A stretch of DNA of 7,943 bases, from positions 1 to 7,943 of the forward strand of contig JAOQAA010000679.1 in NCBI GenBank assembly GCA_025963815.1, in the 5' to 3' direction. This stretch comes from Capsulimonas sp. (GTDB taxonomy: Bacteria; Armatimonadota; Armatimonadia; Armatimonadales; Capsulimonadaceae). A program made the translations under genes and the position numbers. Positions 1 to 5,690 of this stretch are shown in pieces. Position 1 is the stretch's first letter; the number at the start of each line of letters is the position of its first letter. The notes beneath the pieces were generated by a model that was not told the DNA's origin, made no database searches, and saw nothing but the letters and a program-made list of their open reading frames with translations.

Positions 1-735
1 GATGCCGAACCCATCGCCGTGATTGAGCCGAATCGCATCTATGCTGCCCGAGACGTTCCAAAACACGCTGTCGTTTGCTTCTTTCAAGAGGTTCTCACCG
101 CCTTGAGCGACGAGCATGGAGCGACTATTCTGCACACTCTGCGCAGTGAAATCGGACCACATCCCGTCTATGAGATCGAGTTTCAAGGGCAGCGTCTGGC
201 CGTGTTCCACCCTGGCGTCGGCGCACCCCTCGGGGCCGCCCTGCTCGACGAGGTGATCGCGATGGGCTGCACCAAGTTTATCGCCTGTGGCGGCTGCGGC
301 GTGCTGGACAGCGCTATCGCGATGGGGCACGTTCTGGTTCCGCATACGGCCGTTCGCGATGAGGGGACATCCTATCATTACATCGCGCCCAGTCGCGAAG
401 TCGCCGCGAGCGCATCGGCGGTGACGGCCATCGAGCAAACGCTTTTCAAGCACGGGACGGATTATCTGCCCGTCAAAACCTGGACGACGGATGCGCTGTA
501 TCGTGAGACTCCCGCTAAGGTCCAGCGCCGCCGGGACGAAGGCTGTGTTTGCGTGGAGATGGAGGCGTCGGCCTTCTTTGCCGTCGCACAGTTTCGTCAT
601 GTGGAGTTCGGCCAGCTTCTGTATGGCGGGGATGACGTCGGCGGCGAAGTCTGGGACAATCGGGGCTGGCAAAACCACGGAACGGCGCGCGAAAAACTGT
701 TCTGGCTGGCGGCGGAAGCATGCCTGGCGCTATGA
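1..735 (+). CDS. Nucleoside phosphorylase family protein (uridine phosphorylase-like), 5' end cut by window edge
   Basis: The protein probably catalyses reversible phosphorolysis of a nucleoside to free base plus (deoxy)ribose-1-phosphate in the cytoplasm. The reading frame is open from base 1 (D-A-E-P-I-A-V-I-E-P). The GTG at 19 is therefore unlikely to be the true start, since related proteins have similar residues just before this point; I treat the gene as 5'-partial. Seen in the sequence: a PGVGAP glycine-rich phosphate-binding loop (about 205-228), a following hydrophobic strand and GGCG turn (about 265-305), and the family signature VEMEASAFF (553-579), whose glutamates belong to the ribose and base site of the PNP/UDP superfamily. 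A late GGDDVGGEVWDNRGW segment also matches members of this family. Its TGA (733-735) overlaps the ATG of the HAD-Nudix gene, suggesting translational coupling. The substrate (uridine, inosine or another) cannot be read from sequence alone. Confidence 0.85.
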   Translation, partial: DAEPIAVIEPNRIYAARDVPKHAVVCFFQEVLTALSDEHGATILHTLRSEIGPHPVYEIEFQGQRLAVFHPGVGAPLGAALLDEVIAMGCTKFIACGGCGVLDSAIAMGHVLVPHTAVRDEGTSYHYIAPSREVAASASAVTAIEQTLFKHGTDYLPVKTWTTDALYRETPAKVQRRRDEGCVCVEMEASAFFAVAQFRHVEFGQLLYGGDDVGGEVWDNRGWQNHGTAREKLFWLAAEACLAL

Positions 736-1859
736 TCAAAGCGATAATTTTCGATTTCGACGGTCTCATATTAGACACGGAAATGCCGGAATACCTGGCG
801 TGGCTCGGAGCGTATCAGGATTTTGGATTTGATCTGCCCATTCACGAATGGGCCTCGATCATCGGGCGAGGCGCGTCGACGATTTCCAAAACGCCTTATG
901 ACGATCTGGAAGAACGGTTCGGGCAGCCGATAGACCGCGTCGCCGTGCGCGCAAAGCGCCGCACGCATTTCTTGAAGCTAATGCAGGAGAAGACGCTCCT
1001 TCCCGGCGTACAATCCCTGCTAGACGACGCCAAATTGCAAGGTCTACCGCTGGGCGTCGCCTCCAGCTCGCCTCGAAGCTGGGTTGTCGGCTATCTTGAA
1101 CAGCTAGGGATCGTCCACTACTTCGATACCATCCACTGCGGCGACGAAGTTGCTCTTGCGAAGCCCGATCCCGAACTATACTTAACTGCGCTGGCGGCTT
1201 TGAATGTGAACGCCGAAGAAGCCGTGGCGCTCGAAGATTCCCCAAACGGCGTCGCCGCCGCAAAGGCGGCGGGAATTTACTGTATCGCCGTTCCGAATGA
1301 ACTCACGCGCCACACATCCCTCGCGCACGCCGACATGGTTATCGCTGGACTGGACACAGTCACCATCGCTGATATCCAGCAGATGGCGGCGGAAAAGAAG
1401 ATCCCGTCAGACGCTCTCCCACGATGGCCGAAGAAAATATTGGGGGCGGCGGCAGTCATCCAAGACTCCAACGGCCGCGTGCTGCTTGTCAAGCATAGCT
1501 ATGGGAGGCGAAACTGGGAGATACCAGGCGGTGCGGTGGAGAGTGAGGAATCTGTGACTGACGCTGCGGTCCGCGAAGTTTTCGAGGAAACGGGCATGCG
1601 CGTTATCGCCGAACGTCTCACGGGAATCTATTACGCCGCCGAAAATGATAGTCACCACTTCGTCTTTTTGTGCCGGAGCGCATCCGACGACCAACGCCCC
1701 CGCGCCGATCAAGACGAGACGACGGACTGCGCGTACTTTTCTATCGAGGCCCTGCCGCGTCCCATCAGCGACCTCACCATCCGTCGCATCCTGGACGCCT
1801 TGTCGGGCTTTGCGCCAGTCCTTCCTATCCCAGTGGGAACGCGTCAGTGGCTTGAGTAA
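732..1859 (+). CDS. Two-domain HAD phosphatase - Nudix hydrolase fusion
   Basis: This is a 375-residue protein if it starts at ATG 732, which overlaps the upstream stop as ATGA and puts the first HAD strand (MIKAIIFDFDG) right at the N-terminus. An in-frame ATG at 720 would add four residues, but it sits only one base after the GGAAG ribosome-site-like sequence. Residues 1 to about 210 form a HAD subfamily IA domain of the beta-phosphoglucomutase/phosphatase type: motif I DFDGLILDTE (8-17, nucleophile D8, acid D10), motif II serine in VASSS (near 111), motif III lysine in KPDP (near 144) and motif IV LEDSPNG (near 167-173). Residues from about 235 to 350 are a Nudix domain with a full box G-x5-E-x7-RE-V-F-EE-T-G-M (267-289). 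All catalytic residues of both domains are present, so it should be bifunctional. The likely substrate is a phosphorylated nucleotide or sugar; which one is not shown. The neighbouring phosphorylase hints at nucleotide salvage or clean-up. Confidence 0.9.
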   Translation: MIKAIIFDFDGLILDTEMPEYLAWLGAYQDFGFDLPIHEWASIIGRGASTISKTPYDDLEERFGQPIDRVAVRAKRRTHFLKLMQEKTLLPGVQSLLDDAKLQGLPLGVASSSPRSWVVGYLEQLGIVHYFDTIHCGDEVALAKPDPELYLTALAALNVNAEEAVALEDSPNGVAAAKAAGIYCIAVPNELTRHTSLAHADMVIAGLDTVTIADIQQMAAEKKIPSDALPRWPKKILGAAAVIQDSNGRVLLVKHSYGRRNWEIPGGAVESEESVTDAAVREVFEETGMRVIAERLTGIYYAAENDSHHFVFLCRSASDDQRPRADQDETTDCAYFSIEALPRPISDLTIRRILDALSGFAPVLPIPVGTRQWLE

Positions 1860-1888
1860 ACATATCGCGTGAGAGCCGTCGCAAACGG

Positions 1889-2353
1889 TCAAAGATGTCT
1901 ATCCTCGTGGACAATGTATTCGGTGTGGACTTGGTCTGCATGGAACGCATATGATCGATACACCACTTGCCCATCGAATTCCAGCATATCCCTTAAGCGA
2001 TCCTGGATGGGGGCGCGAATCACGCGCGAAATTGCTTTTTCTCTTGCTACCCACTCGACTTGTATGCTCTCGGAACTGCATGTCGGCTCGCCGCTCACAT
2101 AGCTGCAAAGAAAGTCGAACATCACGATATGCGACTTCACGTTCGAGTAAACGCCTACTAGTGCGCCAACTGCGACGCGAATGCCCGTCTCCTCCAGCAC
2201 TTCGCGTGCTAACGCGTCCGTCAAACTCTCGCCTTCCTCGACCTGACCGCCGGGAAATTCCCAATCCCCGCGTGGACTGCGGAGCATCAGAACGCGTCCC
2301 TGTTCATCTGAAACAAGGCCGGCGACGGCGACAATATGTTTGGGTGTGCTCAT
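1889..2353 (-). CDS. Stand-alone Nudix hydrolase
   Basis: A 154-residue cytoplasmic Nudix hydrolase, expected to cleave a nucleoside diphosphate linked to a moiety X with Mg2+. The typical single-domain core begins with a strand at HIVAVAGLVSDEQGRVLML. The WEFPGG entry is followed by a perfect box G-x5-E-x7-RE-V-L-EE-T-G-I at residues 36-58. The tail beyond about residue 125 (YRSYAFHADQVHTEY) is not part of the core and I do not recognise it. The start ATG (2351-2353) lies 8 bases after the stop of the upstream HExxH lipoprotein gene. No clear Shine-Dalgarno sequence precedes it, so translation is probably coupled. It converges with the HAD-Nudix gene (29-base gap). Both Nudix domains share W-E-x-P-G-G, REV-EETG-RV, a G-Y pair and an FLC strand, so they look related. 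Substrate unknown; MutT-like 8-oxo-dGTPase activity is one option but cannot be asserted. Confidence 0.88.
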   Translation of the reverse strand: MSTPKHIVAVAGLVSDEQGRVLMLRSPRGDWEFPGGQVEEGESLTDALAREVLEETGIRVAVGALVGVYSNVKSHIVMFDFLCSYVSGEPTCSSESIQVEWVAREKAISRVIRAPIQDRLRDMLEFDGQVVYRSYAFHADQVHTEYIVHEDRHL

Positions 2354-2361
2354 AATCGCAA

Positions 2362-2964
2362 TTACGGCGTGTTCATGTAGCCTTTGACATCGGAGAAGTT
2401 CTTGTATTCGGGGTATTTTGGAACGACATACTCCACGACGCCGTCGAGCATGGCGAAGTAGGGGAGGCTGGATTCTTCGCCCATGCCGAGTTTCTTGTTC
2501 TCGTCGTACTGGGCTTTGTAGCCGTCCGTTTCGTCCGAGCGGCCGGTTTTGACGTATACCCGGTAATGTCCCAGCTCATGGAGCATCAGCGAAGCGCGCG
2601 CGGTTTCGGTCGTCTCATTGAAGAAGCGCGGGGCGAGGACGATGGCGCTGGGATTTTTGCCTTCGGAGAGGGTGTAGGCGTATGGAGTGCCGCCGTCCTG
2701 CTCGGCTTGTTTCATGTAGATATCTGTGTCCGTGGCCGACCGCCAGATTCCCTTGCCGAGCAGACTCGTCGTGAGCGTCGCCTCTTCTTTCAATCCCTTC
2801 TTCGCCATCAGCTCGGCTGCCTTCGTCACCATTGCGCGCTCCGTCGCGGTCATGGGGCGGCCCATCTGAGCGGCGGAATGTGATTTTGAGGCGCAGCCGG
2901 GGCCGCAAACGGCGACGATGGCGGAGGCGGTCGCGAGAATGAGAATATGGGGACGTGTGCGCAT
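2362..2964 (-). CDS. Putative exported lipoprotein with HExxH metalloprotease motif
   Basis: A 200-residue protein of no family I can name. The N-terminus is a signal peptide: basic MRTRPH, a hydrophobic stretch ILILATASAIVAV, then CGPGC with Cys24 as the probable lipidation site. The residues before it (G-P-G) are a poor lipobox, so plain secretion is possible. After a small, polar S/A/Q stretch comes a compact domain with LMLHELGHYRVY (HELGH at 129-133), the zinc-binding and catalytic motif of gluzincin/metzincin-type peptidases. Acidic residues in the stretch 144-155 (DETDGYKAQYDE) and later E179 are candidates for the third metal ligand; I cannot say which. Length and single domain suggest a small envelope metallopeptidase or a degenerate one. 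It is the first gene of a two-gene minus-strand unit with the Nudix gene 8 bases downstream. AAAAGG about 11 bases before ATG 2964 may serve as ribosome site. I saw no convincing minus-strand promoter. Confidence 0.75.
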   Translation of the reverse strand: MRTRPHILILATASAIVAVCGPGCASKSHSAAQMGRPMTATERAMVTKAAELMAKKGLKEEATLTTSLLGKGIWRSATDTDIYMKQAEQDGGTPYAYTLSEGKNPSAIVLAPRFFNETTETARASLMLHELGHYRVYVKTGRSDETDGYKAQYDENKKLGMGEESSLPYFAMLDGVVEYVVPKYPEYKNFSDVKGYMNTP

Positions 2965-3057
2965 GAAAATCGGCCTTTTCTGTGTCGGTTTCTTATGGTA
3001 GCATACGGAGGCTGGGAACGGTTTCCTTTACTCGCAATCATGAATCTTTTCCGCCAC

Positions 3058-3087
3058 TTGAATCGCCAAGCCAAAGTCGGCTATAAT
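3058..3087 (+). promoter_or_regulatory. Sigma70-type promoter of the pdh operon
   Basis: A -35 box TTGAAT (3058-3063, four of six to consensus in the important TTGA part) and a perfect -10 box TATAAT (3082-3087) are separated by 18 bases. Transcription would start near 3093-3096, giving a leader of about 70 bases before the pdhA ATG at 3168. It is the only strong promoter-like sequence seen upstream of the three PDH genes. Assignment is by consensus only. Confidence 0.7.
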
Positions 3088-3100
3088 AGGCGGGTTGTCC

Positions 3101-3150
3101 CAGAGCAACGCCCTATTTGACCAATCTGAGTTCAGAGCAACACCCTATTT
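3101..3150 (+). repeat. Pair of 18-base direct repeats in the pdh leader, possible operator
   Basis: CAGAGCAACGCCCTATTT (3101-3118) is repeated as CAGAGCAACACCCTATTT (3133-3150), with 17 of 18 bases equal. The copies are 32 bases apart start to start, close to three turns of B-DNA, so both would face the same side of the helix. They begin a few bases after the predicted transcription start and end directly against the AAGAGG ribosome site. The 14 bases between the copies (3119-3132) do not resemble those following the second copy, so this is not a simple tandem duplication of a longer unit. Inference: a two-site operator for a regulator acting as a roadblock, or a leader RNA element. No known regulator motif was recognised. 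Confidence 0.6.
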
Positions 3151-3167
3151 AAGAGGTTTTATCCCCT

Positions 3168-4265
3168 ATGGCAGCCAGCCCCGCCGCTCTTAAAACTCGC
3201 GGCAGCACAAAGTACGACGCGCATGGCGCCGAGATCAAGGACGCGCTCGTCGCGGACTCCGAGGCCGTAATCGCGGCGCTCAATCTCAGCGACGATCAAC
3301 TCCTTTTGACGTACCAGCGCGCGCTGGAAGTGCGTCATTTCGAAGAGCAGTGCAATCGCGCATTCCGCGCGGGCAAGGTGGGCGGCTACCTGCACTTGTA
3401 CATCGGCCAGGAAGCAGTTTCCCTGGGCGTTCTCGAAGCCTGCAAGCAAGGCGACCAAGTCCTGAGTTCCTACCGGGACCATGCACACTGTTTGATCCTC
3501 GGCAGCGACCCCAACACCGTTATGGCTGAGATCTACGGTAAAAGCACCGGAATCTCTCGCGGCAAGGGTGGATCGATGCACCTGTTCGACAAAGCCAACG
3601 GCTTTGCGGGCGGATACGGTATCGTCGGCGGAAACGTCCCGCTCGCGGTCGGCATCGGATGGGCTCTCAAGTACAAGAACGAGCTCAAGGAAAACAAAAA
3701 CATCTGTGTTTGTTACCTAGGCGACGGATCGATGAACGCCGGAGCCTTTCACGAAGCCCTCAACATGGCCGCCCTCTACGAACTGCCTATCCTTTACGTC
3801 CTCGAAAACAACAAATACGCGATGGGAACCTCGGTCGAGCGCCATTCGGCGAACACCGATCTCTCCTCCCGCGCCGACTCCTACAACATGAAGAACTCCA
3901 AGGTCGATGGCCAGGATTACTTCGCGGTGCGTAAGGTCGCGCAGGAGATCATCGACGAGATGCGCATCAACCCCGCTCCCTACTTCCTGGAGGCGGTCAC
4001 GTACCGCTATGTGGGACACGGCGCCGCTGACGGCGCCGCGACCCAGATCACCTACCGTGATCCCTCGGAGCTGGAAGAGTGGAAGAAGCGCGATCCGATC
4101 AACATTCTGGGCGATGCGCTTCGCAAGCGCGGCACGCTGACCGACGCCAAGCATGATGAGCTGGACAAGTCCGCTCTGGAAATCGCGCGCGTCGCCGCTG
4201 AGTTCGCCGAGAATAGCCCCGTCTGCGCTCCCGAAGAATTGACCCAGGACGTTTACGTCGACTAG
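3168..4265 (+). CDS. pdhA: Pyruvate dehydrogenase E1 component, alpha subunit
   Basis: This is the alpha subunit of the thiamine-diphosphate-dependent E1, which decarboxylates pyruvate and passes the acetyl unit to lipoyl groups. It has 365 residues, normal for the family. Seen: the YRDHAH segment (102-107) of the active-site channel, GKGGSMHLFD (132-141), and the thiamine diphosphate/Mg2+ motif starting GDG at 185-187 and ending ENN at 213-215, followed by KYAMGTS. The first 40 residues are a poorly conserved extension. The usual serine-rich loop GHSxSDP is here GHGAADG (283-289), followed by a slightly longer stretch than usual before YRDP. ATG 3168 is preceded by AAGAGG (3151-3156) with 11-base spacing. 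The pdhB gene follows after 17 bases, so the two are one operon. Acetoin or branched-chain dehydrogenase E1-alpha is a less likely alternative, judged from overall motif wording and the E1-beta/E2 partners. Confidence 0.93.
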   Translation: MAASPAALKTRGSTKYDAHGAEIKDALVADSEAVIAALNLSDDQLLLTYQRALEVRHFEEQCNRAFRAGKVGGYLHLYIGQEAVSLGVLEACKQGDQVLSSYRDHAHCLILGSDPNTVMAEIYGKSTGISRGKGGSMHLFDKANGFAGGYGIVGGNVPLAVGIGWALKYKNELKENKNICVCYLGDGSMNAGAFHEALNMAALYELPILYVLENNKYAMGTSVERHSANTDLSSRADSYNMKNSKVDGQDYFAVRKVAQEIIDEMRINPAPYFLEAVTYRYVGHGAADGAATQITYRDPSELEEWKKRDPINILGDALRKRGTLTDAKHDELDKSALEIARVAAEFAENSPVCAPEELTQDVYVD

Positions 4266-4282
4266 AAGAGAAAATACATCCT

Positions 4283-5668
4283 ATGGCAGAAGTGATTATG
4301 CCCAAGATGGGCGACGCGATGGAGGAGGGCACCCTTCTCCAATGGCTCAAGCCCGATGGCGCAACTGTCTCGATCGGCGATGTGATCGCTGAGATCGAGA
4401 CCGACAAGAGCAACGTGGAAGTCGAGGCCGAAGAGGCCGGCGTTCTGCACACCAAAGTTCAGCCCGGAGCCACCGTGCCCGTTGGCGAGCCGATCGCCAT
4501 CATTGGCGACGCCGCCGTGACCAGCAATGGCGCGTCCGCAAGCTCCAACGGCGCGGCCCCAGCTGCTCCTTTGGCGTCGAGCGGCGAAGGCGCCGTTGCG
4601 CCCGCGACGACCAAAGAAGAGAAGGATATCCTGGCGGTGTCGGCGGCGACTCGCTCGGGTGAGATGAAGGATGTCGGCGAGACTGTCAACATCTCTTACC
4701 GTGAAGCCATTCGCATGGCGCTCGGCGAAGAGCTAGATCGGGACGAAAACGTCTTCCTGCTGGGCGAGGAAATCGGCCAATACCAGGGAACGTTCAAGAT
4801 CACCGAGAACTTCCTCGACAAGTATGGCCCGGAGCGGATCGTCGATACTCCGATCTCCGAAGCCGCCATGGTCGGCCTGACCACGGGCGCCGCGATGATG
4901 GGCATGCGTCCCGTCATCGAGTTCATGACCCTGAACTTCGCGCTGGTCGCGTGGGATCAGATCATCAACCACACGGCGAAAATTCTCTATATGAGCGGCG
5001 GACAGTACAACGTCCCGTGTGTCCTTCGCGGGCCCGGCGGCGTCGGCGTCCAGCTTTCGGCGCAGCACTCCCAGGACCTCGCGCACTGGTATGCGAACAC
5101 CCCCGGCCTCAAGGTCGTCGCCCCTGCGACGCCCGCTGACGCCAAGGGCCTGCTCAAAGCCGCCATCCGTGACAACAACCCCGTCGTCTTCACCGAACAC
5201 GCCGGCTTGTATGGCAGCAAGGGCGATGTCCCGACGGATCCTGAGTTCATCGTTCCGATCGGCGTCGCCGATGTGAAGCGCAAGGGCAAGGATGTCACGA
5301 TCATCTCCTACTCACGCGGCACGATCATCTCGCTCGCGGCGGCCGAGCAGCTCGCGGCTGAAGGCATCGACGCCGAAGTCATTGACCTGCGCTCGCTGAT
5401 GCCCTTCGATATCGACACGATCATCGAGAGCGTCAAGAAGACCCATCATGCGGTCGTCGTCCAGGAGCAGTGGCTCTACTACGGCATCGCCGGTGAGTTC
5501 GCCGCGCAGATCAGTGAAAAGGCGTTCGATTATCTGGACGCTCCCGTCGAGCGCGTCGCCGGCGCATTTGTGCCGATGCCGTACTCGCGCGCTCTGGAAC
5601 AGCTGGCCGTTACGCATGAAGCCGACGTCATTGCCGCCGTCAAGCGAACCCTGGCGCGCAATTCTTAG
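4283..5668 (+). CDS. pdhB: Pyruvate dehydrogenase E1 component, beta subunit, with N-terminal lipoyl domain
   Basis: A 461-residue fusion. Residues 2-76 are a biotinyl/lipoyl domain with the modified lysine in ETDKSNVE (K42). Residues 77-134 are a mobile Ala/Ser/Gly/Thr-rich linker. Residues 135-461 are a complete E1-beta: REAIRMALGEELDRD, the cofactor-contacting GEEIG (161-165), DTPISE (189-193, near), QHSQDLAHWYANTPGLKVV (261-279) and the C-terminal transketolase-like half with DLRSLMPFD and VPMPYS. It pairs with the alpha subunit to form the E1 heterotetramer. The same architecture is established in alphaproteobacterial PDH, for example Sinorhizobium and Zymomonas; ordinary E1-beta subunits are about 325 residues and lack the first domain. 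AGAAGAG (4264-4270) about 12 bases before the ATG is the probable ribosome site. The lipoyl part is nearly identical to that of E2 downstream at both DNA and protein level. Confidence 0.94.
   Translation: MAEVIMPKMGDAMEEGTLLQWLKPDGATVSIGDVIAEIETDKSNVEVEAEEAGVLHTKVQPGATVPVGEPIAIIGDAAVTSNGASASSNGAAPAAPLASSGEGAVAPATTKEEKDILAVSAATRSGEMKDVGETVNISYREAIRMALGEELDRDENVFLLGEEIGQYQGTFKITENFLDKYGPERIVDTPISEAAMVGLTTGAAMMGMRPVIEFMTLNFALVAWDQIINHTAKILYMSGGQYNVPCVLRGPGGVGVQLSAQHSQDLAHWYANTPGLKVVAPATPADAKGLLKAAIRDNNPVVFTEHAGLYGSKGDVPTDPEFIVPIGVADVKRKGKDVTIISYSRGTIISLAAAEQLAAEGIDAEVIDLRSLMPFDIDTIIESVKKTHHAVVVQEQWLYYGIAGEFAAQISEKAFDYLDAPVERVAGAFVPMPYSRALEQLAVTHEADVIAAVKRTLARNS
4287..4392 (+). repeat. 106-base perfect direct repeat, copy 1 (lipoyl domain coding, pdhB)
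   Basis: Bases 4287-4392 are identical to 5695-5800 (offset 1408), covering codons 2 to 37 of the lipoyl domains of E1-beta and E2. Directly after base 4392 the two copies encode the same residues for about 20 codons but differ at many third positions (GAG/GAA, GAC/GAT, AAC/AAT, GTG/GTC). Before the repeat, the base after each ATG differs (G against T) and the leaders are unrelated. The sharp edge between perfect identity and synonymous divergence points to gene conversion, not to protein-level constraint. Confidence 0.95.
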
Positions 5669-5690
5669 AGGCGGACACAGAGAATAACTT

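Noticed and set aside
1860..1888. Possible shared terminator between the convergent Nudix genes
   Set aside because: The 29 bases contain only a weak imperfect five-base pairing (GCCGT with ACGGT) and no T-run.
2965..3057. Minus-strand promoter for the HExxH lipoprotein gene
   Set aside because: TTGCGA- and TATGCT-like hexamers occur, but they are 26 bases apart, too far for a sigma70 promoter.
3069..3082. AGCC...GGCT inverted repeat between the -35 and -10 boxes
   Set aside because: Only four paired bases; expected by chance at this GC content.
3040..3120. A 26-codon frame upstream of pdhA starting ATG 3040
   Set aside because: It has no ribosome site, covers the -35 and -10 boxes of the pdh promoter, and would start upstream of the predicted transcription start.
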